The notes: generated by a model from the letters alone, not told the origin. A DNA stretch of 5,544 nucleotides from Planctomycetaceae bacterium (GCA_005773145.1 SXHS01000078.1:1-5544), one strand, 5' to 3'. Positions 1 through 5,544 are shown, counted from the first letter of the stretch. A program made the numbers and translations.

Positions 1-112
1 CCCAGAAAGAACTGAATCCCTTAAGTGCGCCAGCCGGAACAGGTTCCCGTTCGAACTCGCTGCCAGAGGCAGCCGCCGGCTCTGTCGTTTGAGGTAAATC
101 GGATTTCGTCAT
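1..112 (-). CDS. N-terminal fragment of an unidentified protein, possibly a permease (runs off left edge)
   Basis: The ATG is at 112-110 on the minus strand, preceded by AGGAAG (120-115) at a normal spacing of two to five bases, and the frame stays open to the window edge. It encodes 37 residues. The first part is polar and low-complexity (TTEPAAASGS), followed by FEREPVPAGALKGFSSFWG. An acidic, unstructured N-terminus followed by a VP motif and a K-G-F-x-S-F segment is reminiscent of the cytoplasmic N-terminus of NCS1-like (cytosine/purine) permeases, just before the first membrane helix. No membrane helix is visible in the part present, so this assignment is weak. The gene is divergent from the ATPase gene and shares the 113-318 intergenic region with it. 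That it is a real gene start is fairly well supported by the binding site and open frame; the product is not. Confidence 0.6.
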   Translation of the reverse strand, partial: MTKSDLPQTTEPAAASGSEFEREPVPAGALKGFSSFW

Positions 113-114
113 AT

Positions 115-120
115 CTTCCT
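115..120 (-). promoter_or_regulatory. Ribosome binding site of the left-edge minus-strand gene
   Basis: AGGAAG on the minus strand lies just upstream of the ATG at 112-110 and supports that start. The gap to the ATG is short (two bases), so the effective core is probably the AGGA part. Confidence 0.5.
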
Positions 121-186
121 TCAAGATCGATACGGAGAATCTGAGGTGATATCGGACCCTGCCATGGGTCAAGCCACGAGATAGAC

Positions 187-210
187 GTTGGTGAGTGAAC
201 TTACACCAAC
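187..210. repeat. 24-base inverted repeat, possible operator or hairpin
   Basis: GTTGGTG (187-193) and CACCAAC (204-210) are perfect reverse complements separated by 10 bases. The arms sit about 110 bases upstream of the preferred ATPase ATG and about 75 bases upstream of the divergent gene start. The geometry, with half-sites about 17 bases apart centre to centre, could suit a dimeric repressor or a leader hairpin. No T-run follows, so it is not a terminator. No regulator family can be named from the sequence. Confidence 0.4.
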
Positions 211-318
211 ATGTGCCGGGATTCCAGTGGGTGTGCGCGGTGGCGGCTGAGGGTGGTGCGACAATCGCGGGACTGAGTCGCATTGGCTGATGCGCCGCGG
301 GGCGACTACCATGGGGTC

Positions 319-2271
319 ATGAAAGAAGTCCTTCCTGACGGCAAATCGAACCCGCCACTCCTCAGCGCGTCGGTAGGTGCTCCGGATCGTCCGTGGGGAG
401 GCCGGGACGTGGTCATCGCGGCCGCCGCCATCGTGGCGATTACCGCCCATCTTGTCTTGAAGTTCGCGATCAACCAACCCGCAACCATTCATCTACTGCC
501 GCTTTGGCTGGCCTTGGCTATCGGAGGCACCCCATTGGTGTGGGAGCTGGCGGTCAAGGCCATGCGGGGCGAGTTCGGCTCGGATCTGTTGGCGGGAATC
601 TCCATCGTCACGGCCTCACTCCTGGGGGAGTACCTGGCGGGGACGCTGGTTGTGCTCATGTTGTCCGGCGGCGCGGCCCTGGAGCATTATGCACTCTTCA
701 GCGCCTCGTCCGTCTTACAGGCGTTGGCCAAACGCGTGCCAGCGATTGCGCATCGTCAACGGGGGGGAACCGTCTGTGACATTCCCTTGACCGAAATCGA
801 CATTGGCGATTCGTTACTAGTACTGCCTCATGAAATCTGTCCCGTGGACGGGATCGTCCAATCGGGGCACGGCGCGATGGACGAGTCGTACCTGACGGGC
901 GAGCCCTACAATATGTCCAAGACGCCGGGATCTGCCGTGCTCTCGGGAGCGATCAATGGCAGTGCGGCCCTGACCATAAAAGCGACTAAACGAGCGGCCG
1001 ATTCTCGTTACGCGCAGATCATGCAGGTCATGCAGCAATCGCAGCAATACCGCCCCACGATGCGGCGATTGGGGGATCAGCTGGGAGCTGTCTACACTCC
1101 GTTGGCCGTGAGCATCGGGCTGGTTGCCTGGTGGTTCACGGGCGATGTCATTCGATTCCTGGCCGTTCTAGTGGTGGCCACTCCTTGCCCCTTGCTCATT
1201 GCAATTCCCGTCGCCATTATCGGATCCGTGTCATTGGCCGCGCGACGCGGGATCATCATCAAGACACCTGTTGTGTTAGAACAGGTGGACTCATGTAAAA
1301 CCCTGATTTTCGATAAAACGGGGACGCTGACCTACGGGAAACCTCGCTTGATCGAACAGGTCACTGCTGAGGGGATGTCCCCGCGAGAGATACTCACGCT
1401 GACCGCAAGTCTTGAGCGCTATTCGCGGCACCCGCTGGCCACCGCCGTGATGGCAGCGGCCGAAGAGGCGGGGATTGCCCTGCGTGAGGTTACCGAGATC
1501 GGTGAGGATCCCGGGGAAGGCTTGCGAGGCACGGTGGACGGTCGATGCATTCAGGTGACCAGTCGCAAAAAACTAGCGGCCCAATTGCCGGAGGCCATTC
1601 GTCGGCTGCCGCCACCCGTCGGCGGATTGGAATGCGTGGTCGTCATCGACCAGGACTATGCTGCCACGTTTCGATTTCGCGACCAACCCCGAAGCGAGGG
1701 ACTTTCATTCGTCAATCATTTGCATCCGCGTCATCGCAAGCATCACTTCGAACGGGTGATGATCGTTTCCGGCGACCGTCAGGCCGAGGTGGACTATCTG
1801 GCGGAACAGGTGGGAATCCGCATCGTTCATGCCGAGCAGAGCCCGGAAGACAAACTGCGCATCGTGCGTGAGGAAACCCGCTTGGCCAAAACCCTCTACC
1901 TGGGCGATGGCATAAACGATGCGCCCGCCCTAATGGCCGCTTCCGTAGGGGTCGCCTTCGGGCAAAATAGCGACGTGACCAGTGAGGCGGCCGATGCCGT
2001 CGTGCTTGATAGCGAGCTGAGTAAGGTTGATGAATTGCTGCACATTGGTGGCCGTATGCGGCGAATTGCCCTGCAGAGTGCCGTGGGGGGGATGGGCCTC
2101 AGCGTGCTGGGAATGGGCCTGGCCGCGGGAGGCTATTTGACCCCGGTGGCAGGCGCCGTTGCGCAGGAATTGATCGACGTCCTGGCCGTTTTAAATGCCC
2201 TGCGCGCGGCCATGCCCCCCACCTCACTCACCGATTTCAGTACAATGGATGAAACGCGTCCGGGGAATTGA
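319..2271 (+). CDS. P1B-type (heavy-metal) P-type ATPase with TPC membrane motif
   Basis: ATP-driven cation pump of the inner membrane, 650 residues from the ATG at 319. Motifs (this numbering): actuator-domain TGE 193-195; membrane metal-site TPC 288-290, within TPCPLLIAIP; phosphorylation motif DKTGTLT with D332; the P1B hallmark HP 371-372 in the nucleotide domain; SGD 484-486 where most relatives have TGD; and the hinge motif GDGINDAP 529-536. Hydrophobic segments lie near 31-50, 58-79, 89-126 (two), 256-274, 278-305, 585-604 and 606-628, fitting the eight-helix P1B layout. There is no N-terminal CxxC metal-binding domain and no C-terminal soluble domain. A His-rich stretch (five His at 467-476) lies just before SGD. 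TPC rather than CPC argues against a classical copper or zinc/cadmium exporter; the transported metal is unknown. Start: an in-frame TTG at 283 would add 12 residues; neither start has a strong ribosome binding site, and ATG is preferred. Sixteen bases separate it from the glycosyltransferase gene. Confidence 0.93.
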   Translation: MKEVLPDGKSNPPLLSASVGAPDRPWGGRDVVIAAAAIVAITAHLVLKFAINQPATIHLLPLWLALAIGGTPLVWELAVKAMRGEFGSDLLAGISIVTASLLGEYLAGTLVVLMLSGGAALEHYALFSASSVLQALAKRVPAIAHRQRGGTVCDIPLTEIDIGDSLLVLPHEICPVDGIVQSGHGAMDESYLTGEPYNMSKTPGSAVLSGAINGSAALTIKATKRAADSRYAQIMQVMQQSQQYRPTMRRLGDQLGAVYTPLAVSIGLVAWWFTGDVIRFLAVLVVATPCPLLIAIPVAIIGSVSLAARRGIIIKTPVVLEQVDSCKTLIFDKTGTLTYGKPRLIEQVTAEGMSPREILTLTASLERYSRHPLATAVMAAAEEAGIALREVTEIGEDPGEGLRGTVDGRCIQVTSRKKLAAQLPEAIRRLPPPVGGLECVVVIDQDYAATFRFRDQPRSEGLSFVNHLHPRHRKHHFERVMIVSGDRQAEVDYLAEQVGIRIVHAEQSPEDKLRIVREETRLAKTLYLGDGINDAPALMAASVGVAFGQNSDVTSEAADAVVLDSELSKVDELLHIGGRMRRIALQSAVGGMGLSVLGMGLAAGGYLTPVAGAVAQELIDVLAVLNALRAAMPPTSLTDFSTMDETRPGN

Positions 2272-2274
2272 CCT

Positions 2275-2281
2275 GGGAAAG
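2275..2281 (+). promoter_or_regulatory. Ribosome binding site deciding the glycosyltransferase start
   Basis: GGGAAAG lies six bases upstream of the ATG at 2288. Two earlier in-frame ATGs (2195 and 2249) lie inside the ATPase coding sequence and would add a Pro/Cys-rich or basic leader that does not fit a glycosyltransferase N-terminus. This site therefore supports 2288. Confidence 0.55.
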
Positions 2282-2287
2282 AACACC

Positions 2288-3541
2288 ATGCATGTCGCCG
2301 TCATTGACCCAGACGTCTCCTATCCGCCGACTTCCGGTAAACGTCTGCGCACCCTCAACTTGATGTTGAAGCTGGCGGATCGCCATCGCATCACCTACCT
2401 CGCTCGAGCCGGCGAGGTCAACAACGACACCCAGGCAGCCGAAGCATTCCTGAAGCAACACGGGATTCGACCGGTGATCGTGCACGATCCTCTACCGACT
2501 CGCCGGGGACTGCGTTTTTACGGAAGGTTGCTGGGGAATCTGGGTGCAAAATGTCCTTACTCTGTAGCGGTCCACCAAAGTCGCAAGTTGGAGGAGGCCA
2601 TTCTGCACTGCGCGGCCGAGTCGCCGGTCGATGTGTGGCAATTCGAATGGTCCTCGTATTTAATGAGATTGGCAGAGCGTTTGCCGGGACCGAAGGTGCT
2701 GATGGCACACAATGTGGATTCGCTGATCTGGCAACGCTACTACGAAGTAGAAACCAACCCTTTGCGCAAGTGGTACATCGGTCGGCAGTGGGCGAAGTTC
2801 AGGCAATTCGAACGGACTGCGTTTCAGCAAGCAACACGCGTCGTCGCCGTCAGTGACAATGATGCACGGCTGATGCAATCGGAGTTCGGGGCCCATCATG
2901 TCGATGTCGTGGATAACGGGGTCGATTGCGATTTCTTCGGGCAGCACACATCGCAACGCCATCCGCGCCAGATACTGTTTCTGGGAGCCCTAGACTGGCG
3001 CCCCAATCAAGATGGTTTGCGTTTCTTGCTCGATGACATCTGGCCGCTAATTGTGCCCCGGCTCCCCGATGCCCGACTGACAATCGTCGGCCGGCAGCCT
3101 CCAGAGTGGTTGCTCGACCGAGTCCAGAGCGATGCCCGTGTCACCTTACATGCCAATGTGGCCGACGTGCGTCCTTACCTGGCCAGCAGCGCGTTGATGG
3201 TCGTGCCGCTGCGCATCGGGGGTGGATCACGCCTGAAGATCCTAGAGGCCTTAGCTAGTGGCCTGCCCGTCGTTTCCACACGCGTCGGGGCGGAGGGTTT
3301 AGCGATCGAACCGGGACAACATTGGAGCGAAGGAAACTCGGCGTCGGAGTTCGCGGATGCCGTGATCCAGGGCCTGCAGGATCCTGTGAGCTTGCAGGCA
3401 CAGGCGTCAGCGGGTCGCGAGATCGTGCGCCGCCAATACGATTGGGGCACGCTCGCCGATCGACTGGACGCCATCTGGAAGAATTGCGCCACACAAGCCC
3501 CGTCGCTCTCAGCAGAACCCGCGGGGAGGAACGCAACATGA
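2288..3541 (+). CDS. Glycosyltransferase, family-4-like, similar to PEP-CTERM-associated sugar transferases
   Basis: Predicted cytoplasmic or membrane-associated, nucleotide-sugar-dependent glycosyltransferase of the GT-B fold, 417 residues, a normal length. The N-terminal half begins MHVAVIDPDVSYPPTSGKRL, with the YPP (12-14), G and R residues typical of the acceptor-domain loop after the first beta strand. AHNVDS (140-145) and VVAVSDND (185-192) match the conserved core of the N-terminal domain. The C-terminal Rossmann domain follows: NGVD (210-213), FLGALDWRPN (231-240), then GGGSRLKILEALASG (311-325) with E320 and PVVST (327-331), the donor-sugar binding segment. The first Glu of the usual E-x7-E pair is replaced by a Gly-rich PLRIGGGSRLK version, as in the sugar transferases annotated as PEP-CTERM/EpsH1-system associated (TIGR03087). 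No membrane helix is evident. The stop codon overlaps the protease start, suggesting translational coupling. Donor and acceptor sugars cannot be deduced; an exopolysaccharide or surface glycan role is inferred. Confidence 0.9.
   Translation: MHVAVIDPDVSYPPTSGKRLRTLNLMLKLADRHRITYLARAGEVNNDTQAAEAFLKQHGIRPVIVHDPLPTRRGLRFYGRLLGNLGAKCPYSVAVHQSRKLEEAILHCAAESPVDVWQFEWSSYLMRLAERLPGPKVLMAHNVDSLIWQRYYEVETNPLRKWYIGRQWAKFRQFERTAFQQATRVVAVSDNDARLMQSEFGAHHVDVVDNGVDCDFFGQHTSQRHPRQILFLGALDWRPNQDGLRFLLDDIWPLIVPRLPDARLTIVGRQPPEWLLDRVQSDARVTLHANVADVRPYLASSALMVVPLRIGGGSRLKILEALASGLPVVSTRVGAEGLAIEPGQHWSEGNSASEFADAVIQGLQDPVSLQAQASAGREIVRRQYDWGTLADRLDAIWKNCATQAPSLSAEPAGRNAT
3523..3530 (+). promoter_or_regulatory. 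Strong ribosome binding site of the metalloprotease gene
   Basis: GGGGAGGA ends seven bases before the ATG at 3538 and is the best Shine-Dalgarno match in the window. It lies within the last codons of the glycosyltransferase gene and rules in favour of 3538 over the much longer upstream open frame from 3322. Confidence 0.75.
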
Positions 3542-5250
3542 ACGAAAAACCATTCCACCCGACAAGGACGGCCTGGGATCGAATGGGCGGGAAGTATAGC
3601 TGGCTGGCAATCGGATTCCTGGGCATCGTCCGCGTGACGCAGGCGTTTACCATCGAAGTCGATCCCAACACGCAGGTGCCACTCATCCCCTGGACCTCCA
3701 CGGCCTCCGGACCGCGCACGGCGAATGGCCAGCCCGTTACCTTGACGTGGAGCTTCGTACCCGATGGCACCACGATCTCGGATGGTGCGGGTTCACTATG
3801 GGCGAGCAATCTGATCGCTCAACTAAATTCTGCATTCGGAGGGAATCCCAATCAAACCGATTTAACACAACAGCCATGGTTTCCCATATTTCAACAATCG
3901 TTTGGCCGTTGGGGGCAACTAGGCGGCGCGACGTATATCTACGAAGCGAACGACAGCGGGGGAACCCATAACATCGGCAACGGCATCTTGGGAGTGCGCG
4001 GCGACGTCCGCATCGGCGGCGCGGGAGTCGACGGCCCCGGCAATGTGCTGGCCTTTAATTTCTTGCCGACCGGCGGTAGCGACATGGTACTCGATACCAA
4101 TGATATGGACGAGTTCGTCGATCCTACCAACAATTTCGTGATGTTGCGCAATGTTGTCATGCATGAGCACGGGCATGGTTTTGGTTTGCTGCATGTGACA
4201 TCGACCACCGATGACATGTTGATGGAGCCCGCGATCGATGCCAGCTTTGATGGACCACGACTGGACGAAGTGCGTGGCATCCATTTCTTCTTCGGTGACC
4301 AATGGGAAAAATCTCATGGCGGGCTGGGGAATGGTACGACCACCCGCGCCACTCCGCTCGGCCCGCTATTGCCGGGCGGTTCGGCCCAAATCGGACTTTC
4401 ATCCGTGGTGCCCAATCAGTCGATCAGCGCTACGGCAACGGACTTTGTGAGTATCAGCAATAACTCCGACGTTGATTTCTTTAGCTTCAACATTTCCAGG
4501 CCCGGCCGTTTGAGTGGTAACTTAACTCCACGAGGCGGAGTGTTCACGCAGAGCGGTCAAGGAGGAACACCCACCAGTTTCAATGCCAATGCCCGCAGCG
4601 ATTTGACGCTGAGCATTCTCGATACGAATGGCACGACCGTGCTCTCGACGGCCAATAGTACGGGCTTGGGCGGAAGTGAGACCGTCTCGAACTTGCCTCT
4701 GTTGTCCGCAGGCCAGTACTACGCTCGTGTGACCGGTTCTAGTAGCAATAGTACTATGCAGCTCTACGATCTGGCGCTTAACTTTCAGATCGATACGACC
4801 TTCACCTGGCTGGGCGGACCCGGCGACTGGCAGGACGCCTCACGCTGGTCTCCGTTGACAGGACCGCCTGACACCTTGCAGACGGCCATCATCAACACGG
4901 GGGGCACGACGGCTGTGGAGGTGACGGGCGCACAAACGGCGGCCAATACGCTACTGAGTGCCGGGACTCTGCAGTTGCTCGCGCCGGGAACGCTGGCCAG
5001 CCCCATCAACATTTCCGGCGGAGTGCTGTCGGGTGACGGCATGGTGTTGGGAAACGTGATCAACTCGGGCGGCACGCTGAGTCCAGACGGTGCGTCACCC
5101 ACGGCAGGATCGGGGCAGACTCAGGCCGTACCAGAACCGGGGGCCGTACCAGAACCGGGCGCATGGTGTGGCGCCTGGATACTCGTCGGCTATCTTTGGG
5201 GTTGTCGCAAGCAGTGGCATAGGCTTCCAGCCTGTGAGGAAGTGGCATAG
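3538..5250 (+). CDS. Secreted matrixin-like zinc metalloprotease with PPC-like domain and PEP-CTERM-like tail
   Basis: 570 residues, exported. Signal peptide: basic N-terminus, hydrophobic core WLAIGFLGIV (22-31), likely cleavage after TQA (34-36). The catalytic domain covers roughly 66-255: zinc site HEHGHGFGLLH at 209-219 (HExxHxxGxxH; ligands H209, H213, H219, base E210) and a Met-turn at DDMLMEP with M229, as in the metzincin/matrixin clan (M10). No propeptide with a cysteine switch is present; the only Cys residues are 544, 556 and 566. A PPC-like (bacterial pre-peptidase C-terminal) domain follows at about 264-420, marked by DVDFFSF (321-327) and a Tyr-rich end strand. Residues 432-525 begin with TWLGGPGDWQDASRW and continue with short Gly-rich beta repeats (ISGGVLSGDG), like autotransporter-type or PEP-CTERM-associated passenger regions. 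The tail is VPEPGAVPEPGA, a hydrophobic run (541-555), then Cys-Arg-Lys. Residues 560-570 and the stop are encoded by a repeat element. The substrate is unknown. Its start overlaps the glycosyltransferase stop as ATGA. Confidence 0.88.
   Translation: MNEKPFHPTRTAWDRMGGKYSWLAIGFLGIVRVTQAFTIEVDPNTQVPLIPWTSTASGPRTANGQPVTLTWSFVPDGTTISDGAGSLWASNLIAQLNSAFGGNPNQTDLTQQPWFPIFQQSFGRWGQLGGATYIYEANDSGGTHNIGNGILGVRGDVRIGGAGVDGPGNVLAFNFLPTGGSDMVLDTNDMDEFVDPTNNFVMLRNVVMHEHGHGFGLLHVTSTTDDMLMEPAIDASFDGPRLDEVRGIHFFFGDQWEKSHGGLGNGTTTRATPLGPLLPGGSAQIGLSSVVPNQSISATATDFVSISNNSDVDFFSFNISRPGRLSGNLTPRGGVFTQSGQGGTPTSFNANARSDLTLSILDTNGTTVLSTANSTGLGGSETVSNLPLLSAGQYYARVTGSSSNSTMQLYDLALNFQIDTTFTWLGGPGDWQDASRWSPLTGPPDTLQTAIINTGGTTAVEVTGAQTAANTLLSAGTLQLLAPGTLASPINISGGVLSGDGMVLGNVINSGGTLSPDGASPTAGSGQTQAVPEPGAVPEPGAWCGAWILVGYLWGCRKQWHRLPACEEVA
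5124..5159 (+). repeat. Exact 18-bp tandem duplication encoding VPEPGA twice
   Basis: GGCCGTACCAGAACCGGG occurs at 5124-5141 and again, immediately adjacent and without a mismatch, at 5142-5159. Because 18 is a multiple of three, the frame is kept and the protease gains a second copy of the VPEP motif (residues 531-534 and 537-540). Perfect identity suggests a recent slippage or duplication event. Confidence 0.9.
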
Positions 5251-5265
5251 GCTTCCAGCCTGTGA
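5213..5265 (+). repeat. Two direct copies of a 25-base hairpin repeat
   Basis: AGTGGCATAGGCTTCCAGCC followed by TGTGA is present identically at 5213-5237 and 5241-5265 (period 28). Within each copy, CATAGGCT pairs with AGCCTGTG (one T-G wobble) around a TCC loop, at 5218-5236 and 5246-5264. The wobble means the fold is better in plus-strand RNA than in minus-strand RNA. The first copy lies wholly inside the protease frame and the second contains its TAG stop (5248-5250). I recall this motif as a widespread planctomycete intergenic repeat, which has not been checked here. Confidence 0.9.
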
Positions 5266-5313
5266 AATCCACTTAGAAATTTCCATCGGCAGGCAAGATG
5301 CCTGCCGCCACTT
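5240..5313. mobile_element. Candidate 74-bp miniature element with 7-bp terminal inverted repeats
   Basis: AAGTGGC at 5240-5246 and GCCACTT at 5307-5313 are perfect reverse complements that bracket the second 25-base repeat and the CGGCAGGCA hairpin. The whole unit could fold on itself or represent a nonautonomous, REP- or MITE-like element. No flanking target-site duplication is obvious, and no transposase is encoded in the window. The first 25-base copy upstream may be the remnant of a second unit. The mobile interpretation is inference; the inverted repeat is directly visible. Confidence 0.4.
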
Positions 5314-5317
5314 TTTT
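5287..5317 (+). terminator. Rho-independent terminator-like hairpin after the protease gene
   Basis: CGGCAGGCA (5287-5295) pairs perfectly with TGCCTGCCG (5299-5307) around an AGA loop, giving a 9-bp GC-rich stem. Four bases later comes a run of six T (5312-5317). This would end plus-strand transcription of the three-gene block. The gap between stem and T-run is slightly long; it closes if the outer GCCACT pairs with AGTGGC at 5241-5246. On the minus strand no T-run follows the stem, so the converging gene is not obviously served by it. The hairpin appears to belong to the repeat element. Confidence 0.6.
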
Positions 5318-5327
5318 CACTCGACCA

Positions 5328-5544
5328 TCAGTGCGGTACGGGGCGAGGTCGCGGCGCGAACAACAAAACGATCACGGCGCCCGCCGCCACCAGTAGCAGG
5401 CTCAGGTAGAACCAGGGACCAATATCCGAGATGTCTTGGCCACGCAGGGCAGGGGGGAGGACGCTGGTAATGGTATTGATGATCGGCGCGCCACCAAACA
5501 CTAGTGGCATGACGTAGATCGGCCGCCCGCCATAATTGAAGGCC
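5328..5544 (-). CDS. C-terminal end of a multi-pass membrane protein (runs off right edge)
   Basis: The minus-strand frame is open from the window edge to a TGA at 5330-5328 and encodes the last 71 residues. It begins AFNYGGRPIYVMPLVFGGAP, so the ATG at 5510-5508 is internal and not the start. Two hydrophobic segments are seen: IYVMPLVFGGAPIINTITSVL and FYLSLLLVAAGAVIVLLFA, separated by a short polar loop (RGQDISDIGP), and the protein ends in a basic, Pro-rich tail (PRPRPVPH). This fits the last two helices of an inner-membrane transporter. A drug/metabolite (EamA/RhaT-like) permease is possible, but no diagnostic motif is present. It converges on the protease gene; 77 bases between the two stops are filled by repeats and the terminator-like hairpin. 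Confidence 0.7.
   Translation of the reverse strand, partial: AFNYGGRPIYVMPLVFGGAPIINTITSVLPPALRGQDISDIGPWFYLSLLLVAAGAVIVLLFAPRPRPVPH

Larger units (their letters stand above)
113..318. promoter_or_regulatory. Divergent intergenic region, presumed to hold both promoters
   Basis: This stretch separates the left-edge minus-strand gene from the plus-strand ATPase gene, so promoters for both directions should lie here. No convincing -35/-10 pair was found on either strand. On the minus strand a TTGACC (172-167) is present but lacks a matching -10 element at 16-18 bases. Structure seen: a 5-bp inverted repeat GACCC/GGGTC (155-159 and 166-170) and a stronger 7-bp inverted repeat at 187-210. No credible coding sequence lies within it. 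If the TTG at 283 were the ATPase start, the region would end at 282. Confidence 0.45.

Noticed and set aside
167..172. TTGACC on the minus strand as a -35 box
   Set aside because: The nearest -10-like sequence (GATATC) is only 13 bases away, too close for a standard sigma-70 promoter.
169..492. 107-codon minus-strand open frame across the intergenic region
   Set aside because: It mostly opposes the ATPase coding sequence, has a low-complexity composition (His, Arg, Pro) and no ribosome binding site that stands out.
2195..2287. Extended glycosyltransferase start overlapping the ATPase C-terminus
   Set aside because: The extra 31 residues (Pro/Cys-rich, then basic) do not look like a GT-B N-terminus, and the MHVAVIDPD strand with GGGAAAG in front fits a start at 2288.
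3322..3537. 216-base in-frame extension upstream of the protease start
   Set aside because: It lies wholly inside the glycosyltransferase gene, would bury the signal peptide and encodes an Arg/Gly-rich sequence unlike a protease. The strong GGGGAGGA before 3538 and the signal peptide right after it decide the start.
3255..3809. 184-codon minus-strand open frame
   Set aside because: It is antisense to the glycosyltransferase and protease genes, is rich in Arg, Pro and Ser as expected for a shadow frame in GC-rich DNA, and shows no domain-like pattern.
5213..5265. CRISPR array
   Set aside because: There are only two copies, 25 bases each with a 3-base gap, so there are no spacers; it is a tandem hairpin repeat.
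5060..5286. Minus-strand open frames with WKPMPLPHRLEAYAT-type peptides
   Set aside because: These are reverse-strand translations of the two 25-base repeat copies and the antisense of the protease tail.
5090..5470. 126-codon plus-strand open frame spanning the repeat cluster
   Set aside because: It overlaps the protease end, the repeats and the antisense of the right-edge membrane protein gene. Peptides such as GFQPVRKWHRLPACE are translations of the repeat and not evidence of a gene.

Overview
The window looks like chromosomal DNA of a planctomycete, probably in or near Pirellulales, though this is an inference. The grounds are a fairly GC-rich sequence with weak ribosome binding sites at some genes, a secreted matrixin-type metalloprotease carrying a VPEP tail (PEP-CTERM-like), and small hairpin repeats built on AGTGGCATAGGCTTCCAGCC and GGCAGGCAAGATGCCTGCC. 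From memory, repeats of that kind are scattered through planctomycete genomes. No ribosomal or other phylogenetic marker is present.

Layout. The left edge (1-112, minus) holds the first 37 codons of a gene that runs off the window. An intergenic region of about 200 bases (113-318) between divergent genes contains a 24-base inverted repeat. Three plus-strand genes follow in a compact, operon-like block: a P1B-type metal-transporting ATPase (319-2271), a family-4-like glycosyltransferase (2288-3541, 16 bases downstream), and a secreted matrixin-like metalloprotease (3538-5250, overlapping the previous gene by ATGA). The protease has a signal peptide, a zinc-binding catalytic domain, a PPC-like domain, a beta-rich region and a degenerate PEP-CTERM-like tail. 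Its 3' end runs into a hairpin repeat cluster (5213-5313) that supplies its last 11 residues and its stop codon and ends in a terminator-like hairpin plus T-run. The right edge (5328-5544, minus) is the C-terminal end of a membrane protein gene converging on the cluster.

How the genes may work together. The glycosyltransferase resembles sugar transferases associated with PEP-CTERM/exosortase systems, and the next gene encodes a VPEP-tailed secreted protein, so a shared cell-surface or exopolysaccharide-linked role is plausible. The ATPase has no obvious link to either; metal supply or detoxification for a zinc-dependent protease is only a guess. No complete new system is evident. The most distinctive points are the capture of the protease C-terminus by a repeat, the exact 18-bp duplication of the VPEP motif, and the His-rich segment in an ATPase with a TPC rather than CPC membrane motif.
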